Source: an uncultured Clostridia bacterium
GTDB lineage: Bacteria > Bacillota > Clostridia > Christensenellales > UBA1242
Reading direction: 5' to 3'
Assembly: GCA_944384445.1 (NCBI GenBank)
Contig: CALWTL010000005.1
Coordinates: 1 to 59,830 of the forward strand
Length of the DNA stretch: 59,830 bases
Shown: positions 33,835-46,000 of the stretch, piece by piece
Layout: every line of letters starts with the position of its first letter
Numbering within the stretch: the stretch's first letter is position 1
The notes under the pieces: model-generated
Seen by the model: the letters and a program-made list of their open reading frames with translations, nothing else
Databases searched by the model: none
Told to the model about the DNA's origin: nothing
Position numbers and translations under genes: made by a program

Positions 33835-34536
33835 ATGATAGAATTAAAGAATATATGTTATTCAGTTAAAGACGGAGAAAAAGATAAAGTTATTTTAGAT
33901 AATATAAGTTGTACATTTTCTAATGATTGCGTGACAGCCATTACTGGTCAAAATGGTAGCGGAAAATCAACATTAACTAAGATTATTATGGGGATAATAA
34001 CTCCGACAAGCGGGAAAATATTTTTCAATAATATTGATATAACAAATATGTCAATAGATGAGCGTGCAAGAATGGGCTTAACTTATGCTTTTCAACAGCC
34101 AATTACTTTTAGAGGTATTACAATCAAAGAATTAATTGATATTGCATCTAATGAAGATAATTCAATTAGCAAGGCTTGTGAATACTTATCAAAAGTGGGT
34201 ATTTGTGCTAAAGATTACATTAACCGCGAATTTGACAAAACTTTATCTGGTGGAGAACAAAAAAGGATTGAATTAGCTTTGACACTTGCAAAAAAAGGTA
34301 AGTGTATTATTTTTGACGAGCCAGAAGCGGGAATTGATTTGTGGAGTTTTGAACGATTAAATAATATTTTTGAAAAAAATATTTGTTATATTGTAGTCAG
34401 TCATCAAACGCGATTACTTGAAAGAGCAAATAAAGTTCTAGTATTGGAAAAAGGCAAGGTGAAAATGTATGGAGATTCGTCAAAAATTATAAAAAATTTA
34501 TCAAGTTATCAGTGTAAAAGGATAACGGAGGCTTAA
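33835..34536 (+). CDS. sufC: Fe-S cluster assembly ATPase SufC
   Basis: 233 residues, ABC-type ATPase without membrane domain. Walker A GQNGSGKST near 43, Q-loop in YAFQQPITFRGI, signature LSGGEQKRIELA near 138 and Walker B IIFDEPEAGIDLWS. The FQQP-x-x-xRGI and DEPEAGID phrases are typical of SufC rather than transporters. SufC binds the SufB-type scaffold and uses ATP to drive Fe-S cluster assembly in the cytosol. It is followed 1 nt after its stop by the SufB-like gene, whose Shine-Dalgarno lies inside sufC. No sufS, sufU or sufD is adjacent, which fits the two-gene SMS form. Confidence 0.93.
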   Translation: MIELKNICYSVKDGEKDKVILDNISCTFSNDCVTAITGQNGSGKSTLTKIIMGIITPTSGKIFFNNIDITNMSIDERARMGLTYAFQQPITFRGITIKELIDIASNEDNSISKACEYLSKVGICAKDYINREFDKTLSGGEQKRIELALTLAKKGKCIIFDEPEAGIDLWSFERLNNIFEKNICYIVVSHQTRLLERANKVLVLEKGKVKMYGDSSKIIKNLSSYQCKRITEA

Positions 34537-34537
34537 C

Positions 34538-35452
34538 ATGAATTTAGATAAAATATCAAAAAATTTGCTTGAAAAAATAGCTAATTTGCATGAAATACCT
34601 GATGGCGCAGTTTCTTTTAGAAAAAATGGAAAAGGTGAGTTCGTTAGGTCTACTACAAACATTGAGATACTAAGGAAACAAGATGGTTCAGGAATAGATA
34701 TTGTTGTGCATTCTAGTTGTAATCATGAAGCATGTCATATACCTGTAGTAGTAAGTGAAAATGGTATTTTTGATACTGTATATAATGATTTTTATATTGA
34801 AGATAATGCAGATGTAGTAATTGTCGCAGGTTGTGGAATTCATTCAACTGAAGAAGCAGGACATAATGGTATTCATACGTTTCATGTAGGAAAACATACA
34901 AATATTACTTATGTTGAAAATCATTTAGCTTTAGGTGTAGGTAAAAATAAAATTTTAAATCCAATCACAATAATTAAATTGGGTGAAGATAGTATAATGA
35001 CCATGGAAACAAATCAACTTGGTGGAGTTGATTACTCAGAGAGAATAACTAAAGCATATTTAAAAGATAACAGTACATTAAATATAAGTGAAAAAATTTT
35101 AACATCAAATTTTAATGTGGCAAAAACAAATTTTAAAGTATATTTGAAAGGTAAGAATTGTAAATGCAATATAATTTCTAGGAGTGTTGCTAAAGACGAA
35201 AGTGAACAAATTTTCAAATCTGATTTAATCGGAGAAAATGAATGTTTTGGACACGTTGAATGTGATGGAATTGTTTTAGATGATGCTAAGATTGATTCTA
35301 TCCCTAAAGTTAGCGCAAGGAACAGTCAATCTTCTTTAAGTCATGAAGCTGCAATTGGAAAAATTGCAAGTGAACAAATCGTAAAATTAATGACGCTTGG
35401 ACTATCAAAAAAAGAAGCAGAAGAAAAAATAATCGAAGGATTTTTAAAATAA
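34538..35452 (+). CDS. SufB/SufD-family Fe-S scaffold, short SmsB-like form
   Basis: 304 residues, clearly shorter than SufB (about 460). The core beta-helix of the SufBD family is present: DNADVVIVAGCGIHSTEEAG, HNGIHTFHVGKHTNITYVEN, then FGHVECDGIVLDDAKIDSIP and NSQSSLSHEAAIGKIASEQI, and a helical C-terminal region with LMTLGLSKKEAEEKIIEGFL. In anaerobes and archaea a two-gene minimal system (SmsC-SmsB) is thought to be the ancestral Suf machine; length and pairing here match it. GGAGG is 6 nt before the ATG. The downstream 185 nt are AT-rich and hold no further gene of the pathway. Confidence 0.9.
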   Translation: MNLDKISKNLLEKIANLHEIPDGAVSFRKNGKGEFVRSTTNIEILRKQDGSGIDIVVHSSCNHEACHIPVVVSENGIFDTVYNDFYIEDNADVVIVAGCGIHSTEEAGHNGIHTFHVGKHTNITYVENHLALGVGKNKILNPITIIKLGEDSIMTMETNQLGGVDYSERITKAYLKDNSTLNISEKILTSNFNVAKTNFKVYLKGKNCKCNIISRSVAKDESEQIFKSDLIGENECFGHVECDGIVLDDAKIDSIPKVSARNSQSSLSHEAAIGKIASEQIVKLMTLGLSKKEAEEKIIEGFLK

Positions 35453-35586
35453 AAAAATAAAATTAATAAAAAAATAAAATAAAAATTATGATTTTAAATA
35501 TAAAATTAAATAAATATAAAAAATTTAATTAAATTAAACAAAAATAAATATAAAAAATTAAATAAAATATTTTTATATAAATTAAA

Positions 35587-35612
35587 AGACATGTCTATAT
35601 ATTGACATGTCT
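35587..35612 (-). terminator. Terminator of spoIIID, built from two GACATGTC palindromes
   Basis: AGACATGTC (35587-35595), 8-nt loop, GACATGTCT (35604-35612): perfect 9-bp stem. On the minus strand it is followed by TTTTAATTTA. Each arm is itself the palindrome GACATGTC. The remaining 35453-35586 is AT-rich with nothing else supportable. Confidence 0.72.
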
Positions 35613-35637
35613 AATTAATTAAAAATATTTTTATATT

Positions 35638-35937
35638 TTATACACCAAATAATGCTTCACTTTCATCATTTTTGTTAACTTCTTTTTTCAACGCTTCATA
35701 TTTCAATTTTGTAGATTCACCACCATGAATATGTTTAATATTAAAATTTTCTTCCATTAATTTTTTTACTTCTAAAAATAATTTATAATTTATATATTTT
35801 AGTTTTGTGCTTAAATCGTGGTGTACTGTACTTTTGGGGATATTGAATGCTTTTGCTGTTGCTCGTATGGTTGTATGGTTTTCTAAAATATAGTATGCTA
35901 ATCTTATAGTTCTGTCATCAAGTTCGTCATAATTCAT
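35638..35937 (-). CDS. spoIIID: Stage III sporulation transcriptional regulator SpoIIID
   Basis: 99 residues. RTIRLAYYILENHTTIRATA begins the N-terminal part, with AKAFNIPKSTVHHDLSTKL as the helix-turn-helix, INYKLFLEVKKLMEENF as the next helix and HIHGGESTKLKYEALKKE as the basic C-terminal DNA-binding helix. All match SpoIIID of Bacillus and Clostridia (KSTVHKDL, RHxRGGEATKxKY). SpoIIID is the mother-cell regulator acting after sigma-E. AAGGAG lies 8 nt upstream of the ATG. It indicates sporulation or recent sporulating ancestry, although no other spore gene is in view. Confidence 0.96.
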   Translation of the reverse strand: MNYDELDDRTIRLAYYILENHTTIRATAKAFNIPKSTVHHDLSTKLKYINYKLFLEVKKLMEENFNIKHIHGGESTKLKYEALKKEVNKNDESEALFGV

Positions 35938-35959
35938 AATTCGTCTCCTTGATTTAAAC

Positions 35960-35987
35960 TATTTAGATTAATGGAAAAATATGTCAA
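35960..35987 (-). promoter_or_regulatory. Candidate promoter of spoIIID
   Basis: Minus strand TTGACA (35987-35982), 16-nt spacer, TAAATA (35965-35960). The -35 is perfect and the -10 mediocre. A sigma-E site would be expected in Bacillus; this looks sigma-A-like. Confidence 0.4.
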
Positions 35988-35994
35988 ATATAAT

Positions 35995-36029
35995 AAAAAA
36001 AACAAAAAACATGTCGTTTTTTGTTTTTT
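35995..36029 (-). terminator. Intrinsic terminator of the TtcA-like gene
   Basis: AAAAAACAAAAAAC pairs with GTTTTTTGTTTTTT (36016-36029) around the loop ATGTC (36011-36015). On the minus strand a T run follows directly. It lies 17 nt past the stop of the gene. Confidence 0.75.
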
Positions 36030-36045
36030 AATAATTTTTGATAAT

Positions 36046-36768
36046 TTATTTTTTTATATCAATTTTATTCAATAAATTATAACTTTCAGGAGTTAAAATA
36101 GCAGTTTCAAGCCGTTTTTTTGATTGAGAAAATTCAGTTTCAATCTTTTTGATAAATTCTTTTATCTCTTGTCTTTTACTATTATCATTTGCGGGACATT
36201 GACTTTTTAAAATAGGGATATTTTTGCTAGCATTTATTATTTTCTTTTCTTCTGTTAAAAATAATGGTCTAATCAATGTGATATTTGATTTTGACATGTA
36301 TGATATTGGTAGCATTGTGGATAGTCTGCCTTCGTAAATTAATGACATAAAAAATGTCGTGACAACATCTTGAAGGTGGTGTGCAAGTGCTAGTTTATTA
36401 CAGCCTAATTTATTGCAAATTGAATTAAGCGCTCCACGTCTCATTTTTGCACAAAGGGAACATGGATTTTTTTCTTTCCTTATATTAAAAACTATTTCTT
36501 TAATGTCTGTTTTTTCTATAATTAAAGGAACATTAATTGAATTGCAAAATTCTTTCAATTTGCTATAATCAAACATCCCTGAATAAATATCTATAGTCAC
36601 AGCGTAAATTTCATAATTGTATAGATTAAATTTTTTGAAATCTGACAATGCTTTTAGTAGGACCATGCTATCTTTTCCGCCAGAAACACCTACTGCTATT
36701 TTATCTCCGTTTTGAATTAAATGATATTTTTCAATTGCTTTTCGCATACTGCTTAAAACTTTTTGCAT
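36046..36768 (-). CDS. TtcA-like tRNA thiolation enzyme (PP-loop ATPase)
   Basis: 240 residues from the ATG at 36768, preferred to a TTG at 36783 because GGAG lies 9 nt upstream of the ATG and overlaps that TTG. The ATP-pyrophosphatase loop is VGVSGGKDSMVLL (SGGKDS at 29-34). The Fe-S cluster Cys are C103 and C106 in NPCSLCAKMRRGALN and a third in SQCPANDNSKRQEIKEF. LALAHHLQDVVTTFFMSLIY is the usual TtcA/TilS-related motif. TtcA makes 2-thiocytidine at tRNA position 32 using a 4Fe-4S cluster; the exact target of this homologue is not proven. The neighbouring SufCB pair could supply clusters, but it lies on the other strand. Confidence 0.88.
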   Translation of the reverse strand: MQKVLSSMRKAIEKYHLIQNGDKIAVGVSGGKDSMVLLKALSDFKKFNLYNYEIYAVTIDIYSGMFDYSKLKEFCNSINVPLIIEKTDIKEIVFNIRKEKNPCSLCAKMRRGALNSICNKLGCNKLALAHHLQDVVTTFFMSLIYEGRLSTMLPISYMSKSNITLIRPLFLTEEKKIINASKNIPILKSQCPANDNSKRQEIKEFIKKIETEFSQSKKRLETAILTPESYNLLNKIDIKK

Positions 36769-36795
36769 AATTATATTCTCCAAAAAAATAATTAA

Positions 36796-36851
36796 ATATA
36801 AAAAATTATATCAAAAAATATAAAAAATTATATCAAAAAATATAAAAAATT
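36796..36851 (-). repeat. 22-bp tandem repeat duplicating an extended -10 promoter element
   Basis: Two full copies (36796-36817, 36818-36839) and a partial third. Each full copy carries, on the minus strand, TGATATAAT (36813-36805 and 36835-36827), an extended -10 box of TGn-TATAAT form. Starts would fall near 36798 and 36820, upstream of the TtcA-like gene. Confidence 0.65.
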
Positions 36852-37013
36852 CAATATATTTTTTAAATTTTTTTATTTTTTATTAATTTTATTTGAAAAT
36901 TTTTAAATTTTAGTAAAATAAAAAATTATTAAAAAAAATTAAAATTTAACAAAAAAACATTAAAAAAATAATTCGATAAAATATTACAAAATAATACTAT
37001 TAGCCCAAATTTC
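36852..37013. other. AT-rich spacer
   Basis: Long A and T runs between the repeat and the promoter of the giant gene. No gene, RNA or palindrome can be supported. Confidence 0.55.
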
Positions 37014-37042
37014 TTGACTTAAAATTCTATAATATTTATAAT
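37014..37042 (+). promoter_or_regulatory. Promoter of the 21-kb gene
   Basis: TTGACT (37014-37019), 17-nt spacer, TATAAT (37037-37042). The start is near 37049, giving a leader of about 40 nt with AGAGGGG just before the ATG. Confidence 0.85.
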
Positions 37043-37088
37043 TTAATTATAATATTTATGCTAACGCACAAATTATAAGAGAGGGGTT

Positions 37089-40000
37089 ATGAAAAGAAAA
37101 ATATTAAGCATTTTATCTGCTATATTTATCTTCGTTATGTGTGGTGTTTTATCTGCCTGCGGAGACAGATATAAAGATATGGAATTTAAAATCTATTATG
37201 CTTTCAGTGAAGATGCTACTGAGTGGTATGATGCTAGCAATGGTATTTCATTGAACTATGGTGGAATAGATGATATTTTTCAAATAGATGAAAATACTGG
37301 TGTCGGTGTCGGTTCAATTTATATTAAAGTTGAAATAGAAAATGTAAAAGAAAAATATATTGATGACATCATTGTGACAAAATTGGGTACAAGTGGAGGA
37401 GTAAACTTCTCATCTGCTACAGTTAGACAAAATGAAGTATTTAAAATTGACATAACCGGAAACACAAATTCATCTTTAAGATTTTATGAAACTAACTCTG
37501 ACAAAAAACATGACATTGATTTGAATATATATCGAAGCTTGACAGAAATACAAGTTGACACATCTATTAAGCCAGCAGTAAAAGTTGGAGACATTATTTC
37601 ACTTATGAGTATCAAAAACTTGTATTATCTTCCAATGAAGAATGGTCAAACTTTGACTAATCAAACAGGTGTAAATTATCAAATTTCTGGAATTGGTTAT
37701 TATAATGATTCTAATCAGTATATTGAAGTGCGTAATCAAGAATATGCTTATCAATATATGACAATTAGTCAAGAAGGTGTTTTAAAAGTTAATTCTAATT
37801 ATATAATCAATGCAAATGAATACATAGTACGAGTTCGTGCAATTTCAAAACATAACCCTAATATTTATGCGGAATTTGATGTCTATTTGGTGGAAGACCA
37901 AGATTACATTCCGTTAGTTTATTATTCAAATGACTCTTCAAAACAAGAATTAGACAATAGCATGACACTCTATAAAGATAATGAAGATTATTCTTCTGTT
38001 GAATTAACAATAGATTTGTTAGATTTAACAGGTATCAGTATTTACAATTTGCCAGTAAATTCTTTAGATAGTAAAATTCAATATCAAATTTGTGTATATG
38101 TTGATAATAAAAAAATAGATTTGCAAGAATTAGAAGAAATTAACGGCTTGTTAGTTGAAAGTTTGAATGATGATAATACTTTACTTAAAATCACTGCAAC
38201 TAATGACCAAATTTCAATAAATACAATTAAAATTTCATTAGAGTTGAGGGGATTAGATTTTTCAGCTTCTGATGCGCCACAATATTCTCGTGAAATCACT
38301 ATTAATAAAACTGTGTTGCCTAATAATATCTCAATAAATGACGAATTACCAACTTTATCAGATTTACAAGGAAGTATGACAGGTGTAATTTATGGCACTA
38401 GTAGTTCATCATATCAAGGTTTGTCATTAACTTTATTAGCCGTACCTACATATGCAAATTCAGATGTTGACATTTATATTTCAGCAAATGAAAATGTTAT
38501 TATCTCTGGGGCAAATGTCGTTAATTCAGGAAATAATACTTATAGAGTGAAAAGTGGGGATACAATTTACGTTAGAGTTAAATCAAATGTAAGTAATGAC
38601 CAAATAATTACAATATCTACACAAGTGACACCAGCAACGTTTGAAAATCAAACAGTTGCTGAACGCTTTGTTGAAATTGAATATACATTGAAAAAAGTCG
38701 TTACAGCAGACAGTATAGAAGTTTATGCAGATAAAGAATTAACACAATTAATCACAAATAGATCTCTTTATATAGATGCTAGAAATAATACTGACGCATA
38801 TTTAAAAGTTTATTATTCTGGAACAACACTTGAAACTTCGTCAATTAAATTACAAAGTTCAAATAATAATATAAAATTTGCGAATAATTCATCTACTATT
38901 TTATTAAATGACCCAACTGTTGAACGTACAACAGGTCTTACAGATTATAATGGCACATACGACTTGTTCAAAATTTCATTTACTAGCGTTGCAACGATTG
39001 AAGAATCTATTATTACTATGACTGCTGGAGATGACACAGTAAATGTGCAGTCAGAGTTTAAAGTTTATAGTGTTTATTTGATGCAAGAAGATAGTTTTAT
39101 TGTTCAATCGAGTAGCAGAAATGTGACAACATTTGATGACATTGATAATGGACATTTTAATTTTGCTGTAGTAAAAAATGAATTGGTAAATTTTGAAATA
39201 TATGGACGAGTTCAAGGCTCTCTTATAAATAGTCAAAATGGAATTCAAAATTTAAAAGTTGAAATTAACACTGAATATAACTCAAACTATGGCGGAAACT
39301 ATAATTTTAGTACAGATGCAGTCAGATTTAATCAATTAGGTAGTACTGCTTTTAGTTTAACTGGTGTGACAGGGGCAAAAACTACTGTTTTAACTTTGAC
39401 AATTGATTTTTATAATAAAATAAACAATATAATTCAATTATCTACTAGAACAATTTACGTCGATATTGCGGTATATGACCCAATATCAAATATCAATATA
39501 AATATTTCTTCAAAAGAAATTGTATATATAAATGAATATTATGATGAAGCTTCAACAACAGAAATAACATTTTCATCTTATGCCTCAAATTATTCAGCTG
39601 CATCTAGTAGCGTAGTATTTAGTGGTTTAAACGGTGGTGAAATAACTAAGGTTGATGCATCGCAACTTAAAGTTGAATTTAATAGAGATTTATTTGTTGA
39701 CGATACTATTGAAGTTTATTTAATGAATGGGGATAACGAAATTAGTATCAATGATGAAACTATTTTGAAACTAGATTTAGCTAACATTTTGTCAGGTAAA
39801 ATACGTGTAAAATTGACAGGTGTAAGTGATTATGAAAGCTTAACTTTGAGTTTAACAGCTTTAAGATTTGGTATTGAATCAAATGTATCTGTATCTACAA
39901 CTATTGTATTTGCAGAGCATGAAGCTGTAGAGGGAATTACAGTTTCAGGTGATAATATCGTTCAAAATGGATTAGATAGTTATTACATTTATATGAGCTT

Positions 40001-43000
40001 TATAGATGTGGCAGATAATGGTAGTACTTCAACTCAATTTAGTGCAACACCTTATTTTCAATCAAGCGAACCTACAGGATTAAGATTTGATGATTTAACT
40101 TATGAATTATATCAAGTTCAGCAAGATGAAAATGGTAATATAATGTTAGATGGGGACAATCAAGCTATAACTGAAAAAGTTAGCAACAACAGATTAAATA
40201 TTGCCATTGATTCTAATACAAATACTGTCACTATTCAAGCTTACAAAAATCTTGGCGGCGGATTATTTAAATTAGTTTTAGCAAGTATGGATTCGTATGA
40301 TCCTACCACTCAATCATATTTGACAACTTATACTTTGTTTGTATCTATAAATGATGGTACAATGCAAAATAAATATTTGTTGAATAATGCACAAGATTTA
40401 TATAATATTAATAATGATTTGAATGCTAACTATGTTTTAAGAAATAATATCATTGCGGATAGTATTGTAGTAAATGGAGAGACTATCGCGGTTGCTCCTA
40501 TAGGTGGAGAAAATGAATTTAATGGAACTCTTAGTGGGACTATTCAAAATATAAATTCTAACAATGAAATAATTACATCTAGATATAAGATTACATTAAC
40601 TGTTAAGAAGACTATTTTAACTACAGATAGTAATGTCTATGCTGGATTGTTTGCTCGACTTGGTTCTGATGCTGTAATTTCAGATTTAGATATTGACGTT
40701 AACTTTGACACCTCTTCATTTATTTCAACAGCAGGAGGTAGCTTAAATATTGGTGCAATCGCCGGTTTAAATTCAGGCGGAACAATAAAAGGTGTAAATG
40801 TCACATTGTTAGGTGGAATTGACAATATAATATTTGATTCATCAAAAATAACAACCGCTATAAATTTTGGCGGAATGGTGGGATACAATAATGGATATAT
40901 TAATCTTGAAAATTGTTCTGTCAGCAGTGAAGCACCTATTAGTATAAAAACTAACGCTATCGTTCAGCATAATATTGGCATGATAGCAGGAACTAATATA
41001 AATGAAATTTTTGGTAGTTATTTAGGGAAAAACAGTTTAAATAACGTTAATTATTCTGTTATAGCTAATCTTAATGTAATTAATACATCATATAACCTTT
41101 CTCCTACAATTTTTATGGGTGCAGTTGTTGGACAAAATAACGGAGGTTATATTCACAATATTATCGCAAGTGGAATTATTAGCGTATCAGATGAAAATGC
41201 AAATGAAATTGAAGGATTTATTGGTGGTATAGCTGGATATTCATCTGATGAGGTAGGCAGTACTGTTAGTGTAAAAGGTATTGAAACAGTTGCTATTTTG
41301 GGTATGGATATTCTAGGTTCTAATTCTCGTTTGGCAATTGCTGGAATTGTAGGGCAATCAGAAAATTCAACTATAAATGATGTGCGAGTTTTAGCTTCAA
41401 AAGTTGAATTTGACAAGATGGGTATTACTACTTATGGACGTATTGTAGGTGGCGGAATCGTTGCAGGAATTGTGGCAGATTCTAATGGCGATGAAATCAA
41501 AAATGCTAGCGTTGAAAGTTTTATTGCAAATACTTATGATGATAATGAAAATTTAACTAATGTTTTCTACATGATAAACAGTCTATCAAATAGAGTAGCA
41601 GGTTTAGTTTATAATTCATCAAATACAAATTTGAGCAATTCATTTATTTCAGCAAATATTGATACAAATGAAAATTTAATTTCAACTAATAAAATAATAT
41701 ATTTAACTTCAAACACTAACGAAGAAAATGTATACTTTTTAGGTAAAATAAATAATCTAGATTTAATAAAAGATAATATTTTGTCTAGAGATACAGGCTC
41801 TGGTTATTATATAGTGTATAATGAAAATTCTATATTTGATTTTAATTCTAGTATTTTACAAGAAATCAATATATCAGATTATTTTACTATTAATTATATT
41901 AATGAAAATAATCAATTATATAATGAAAATACATTCTTAAATCAAGCAGATGTCACAAGTGAGAATTTTGATACACTTAAAGATAATTTGTATATATTAT
42001 CAGAAGGAGTATTTGAAAAAGTTGCAACTGATGCTGTTTTTGATGAATCAATAAAAGATTATTATTATTCATTCAATTCTGAAGTATGGAATAATATTAG
42101 AGAAAATCTTTACGTTGCGGATATTGAAGGATATTTAAATTTGCTATCAGATTATAATTTTGATGCGAATACTAAATATTATACTGTTGAAGATGTTAAT
42201 GTAAAAAATTATTATATCTTAAATGCTAATGGTAAATATATAAAGAATGAAGAAACTAGAATTAGACTAAATACCGCATACTATGAATTAAGCTGGAAAA
42301 CATCAAATAATAATTGGGAAAATGATGTCCTATCATGGATAGGAACGGATACAAATAGTTGGGATTTAAGTAGTGAACGTAATTATATTTCTATTTACGA
42401 GATGAATTTCTATTTTCCATATTTAGTAGAAACAGATTCATATGGCAATCCTGTGTATGATGGTGAGGGTAATAAAATACCACTAATGATTGAACGTCCA
42501 ACTGAAATTCAAGCGAGCATTAATTCTGATTATGTAATAGAAATTAATTCTACATTTATAGACCATGATTATTCAATTGACAACTATGAAGTGACTAGCA
42601 CAACTATAATTAATTACCATAGTGACATCAATAATCCATTGAATAATGAAACATATAATAAATATAACATAGTCAACACTGCTTCTATAGGCGACATGCC
42701 AAATGGACTTGTAAACTTAAATGTTATACCTAGCAATGCACAAGGTGGTGTTAGATTTGAAATAGTTCGTGGTTCAGCTTATGCTTATATCAATTCTCAA
42801 AATCAAATAGTATTTACAGGTGTAAGTGGAGCAAATCCTATAGTTGTAAGATGCTATTCATTATTTAATGATGAGTTAGAAGAATATGTAATGTTCTTTA
42901 CTCAGTTAGGAATATCAAATTTAATTTTAACTTCAAATTCAATTTATGAAGTTGAAGAACAGGGCATTGATTATGAATTGTATACTCATACTGGTGCAAA

Positions 43001-46000
43001 TTCAACATTAATTAGTATAAATGCAGAAAATATTTTTGAAGGGCATGAGTTTTCGACTATTTTAGATGCAGGCGTTAATAATTATTTACATGTTGAAGCC
43101 ATTTCTGATAGTTTAAATTCTGTATTAAATATTGTTAACGCAAATTCTATTAATGGAATAATGGTTGAAGTCGAGAATACTGAGTTTGAAGGTAATATGG
43201 TCAGTGAATTGATTAAATTCACATTGAAATTAAATTTAACCGAATATTTTGGTGAAGAATATTATCCTTCAATTAATGGATTGGATCAGTATATTGATTT
43301 AGCAAGTGCTAACCTAAGAGTAGTCGTTTATAAAACTGCTACAAATGTTGAAATAGAAGGCGGAGATTATTCTGTATTTACAAATGCAAATATAGATTTT
43401 AATGTAAATTTATATACCGGTTATGTAAGTGGAGAAACTAGTTCAAATTATGTTAAATATCATACTATTGGAAATACAATAATTTTAGATGAAATTAATA
43501 AAGATTCAATTTCACTTTTAATGGAAGTCGAATCTAATGAGCAAGAATTAAATAACTTGTTGAATAGAGCTGGAGTAAAAAATATTGCTGATTTATTTGA
43601 TTTTGACTTTTCGTATTCTTTGTTGAATTCTGATTTAAAAGACGTTTTAGGTTATAAATATTCAATTGGCTTGTCTTTGAAAGACGAATTTAATTTTAGA
43701 TATATCACATCTAGTATTGAATTGAAATTGACAGTTTATAGTAGTAATAATACTATTATACAAGATAGTATTTTAATCACTTTCAATCCAACTAAGTTAT
43801 CTACAGTTCGTATTGAAAATTATACTGCTACAAATGTCACAAATATTACTAATTATACATCTTTAATAAAAAGTAATACTACTGAGACATCAGTTATTTC
43901 TCCTGGTGGATATGGTGGTGTTATGATGATTTACTTAGAACCTAGTTATTCTAATATTATTTCTGCGAGCCTAACTAGTACTTCATTATATGTCCCTTCG
44001 CTTGGAAGAAATGTATCCATTATATTTGAACAACTTGTCAAAAATGAAAATGGAGAATATGAAACAGTATATCCAAATAATGAAACAATAGATGGTGGAA
44101 TTAATCTTCGTCTTGTATCTAGTGTGGATTCTGACGGAAATTATAATTACGATGGAATTATATACATACACACTCAAATGGACAAATTTGTTGGTATGAG
44201 TGGTACTGTAGATGTTATTTTAAATGTAGAAACTGGCATTAATACAAATATAGAGCAAAAAAGAACTCTTATTACAGAATATTTACCAGGAGCAACTTTA
44301 AGTTATGATGGGTTGGGAATTAGTTCTGATGAATATTTAATACAAAAAGATACTTATAATAATGAAGTTAAAATTCAAATTTATGGTTATCAATTTAATA
44401 GTAATCCAGATATTAGTTTTATTTGGAAATTAAATGATGGAGATACACAATATTCATACGATAAAACAGAGGCTTTAAATTTAGATGAGTCTTCATTCGA
44501 AGAAAGAAAATTATCTTTATATACATTTAATGGAACCACTTATATTAGTTGTAACGAAGATGATATATATGATTCAAATAAAACATATTATGAAGATAAT
44601 AGAAACGTAATAATAGATAAAAATGGAGAAAGATATAATATTCTTAATTATCTAAGTTATAGATTCAAAGATGACTATAATCAAGTAGAGGAAAATGAAG
44701 ATGGTTCATACACTATGACCATTCTATTGAATGTTTCTGCAGATATTCCAGCTGGTTTTGAAATGACTGCAACTCTAACTTTAGCTACATCAGAATCTTT
44801 AATAACAAGCGATCAGGAAGACAGTTTGATTTTCTATCCTGTTGATTATATAGTAAATTCTGTTTCTTCTACAAACTTAGCAAATGGTAATTTGAATATT
44901 GCTTATAATAGAACTTCATCAATTAATTTACATTTTAGTACAAATAATCCTAATAATGATTTATCTGAAGATATTTATAATAAAATGATTGATGACATAT
45001 CGGCAATAAATTTATCTAGATTATTCTCATATGTAAATGAAAATGGAGAAATAGTTCAATTTAGTGATTCTGAAGAATTACATCCTGAATTTATTGTAAA
45101 CATTTTAAATAGAAAATTAACTATTACAGGGCAAGATGCGTTTTATAGAAAAATTGAATTTTCTGTTCATTATGGATATGTACTTGAAAATGGGCAATAT
45201 GTATTAAAGTTTGGTACTATGTCAGAAAATTCACTTAATAAAACTTTACAATTTAGTTTTATATTAAATATTTATGCGGATACCACAGAAGAAAATGCAA
45301 TTCCAATTTATTCAGTAGATGATATATTTGACCCAGATACTGGAACATGTTTGTTGGGAGAAGATGCAGACTATATTTTGATGAATGATATTGTAATAGA
45401 TAATTTTGTACCTATTGATGTGGATATTGCTAGTTTTGATGGTAATAATAAAGTAATTAAAATTCGCAGTTTTGCTGTCGGTGTAGACAGAAGAGAATAT
45501 GGTCTATTTGCAAATATTGGCTCATATCAAGATATAAATGGTGAAATTCAAACTACTATTTTAAAGAATGTTATAGTAGATTATAGTGAATTTAGTTCAA
45601 GTTTAGATTTAACCAATAATAATATAACTAATGTCACATTTGGTGGTTTAGTTGCAAATAACAATGGCGGATTGATATACAATTGTGATGTGTTAAATTT
45701 AGGCAATACTACAAAAACGATAAATATTTTGTTGGATAATAGCAATAATGTTAATGTCGTATTTGGTGGTCTAGTAGGAAATAATTCGGGTATTATTACA
45801 AATTCACGTGTAGGTAGATTAGGTTATACTAAAATTATTGCAGATGAAAATAGTGAATCATCTGTGCAAGTATCGGGAAGTGCAATTAATTTTGTAATAG
45901 GTAATGCTAGCATATCATCAGGGCAAGGTTTCGTTGCTACTACTGCAGGTTTCGTAGGATATAATTCTGGTATAATTGCTACATCTTATGTTGCTAATAT

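Noticed and set aside
36769..36783. TTG start adding five residues to the TtcA-like protein
   Set aside because: This TTG overlaps the GGAG Shine-Dalgarno of the ATG at 36768.
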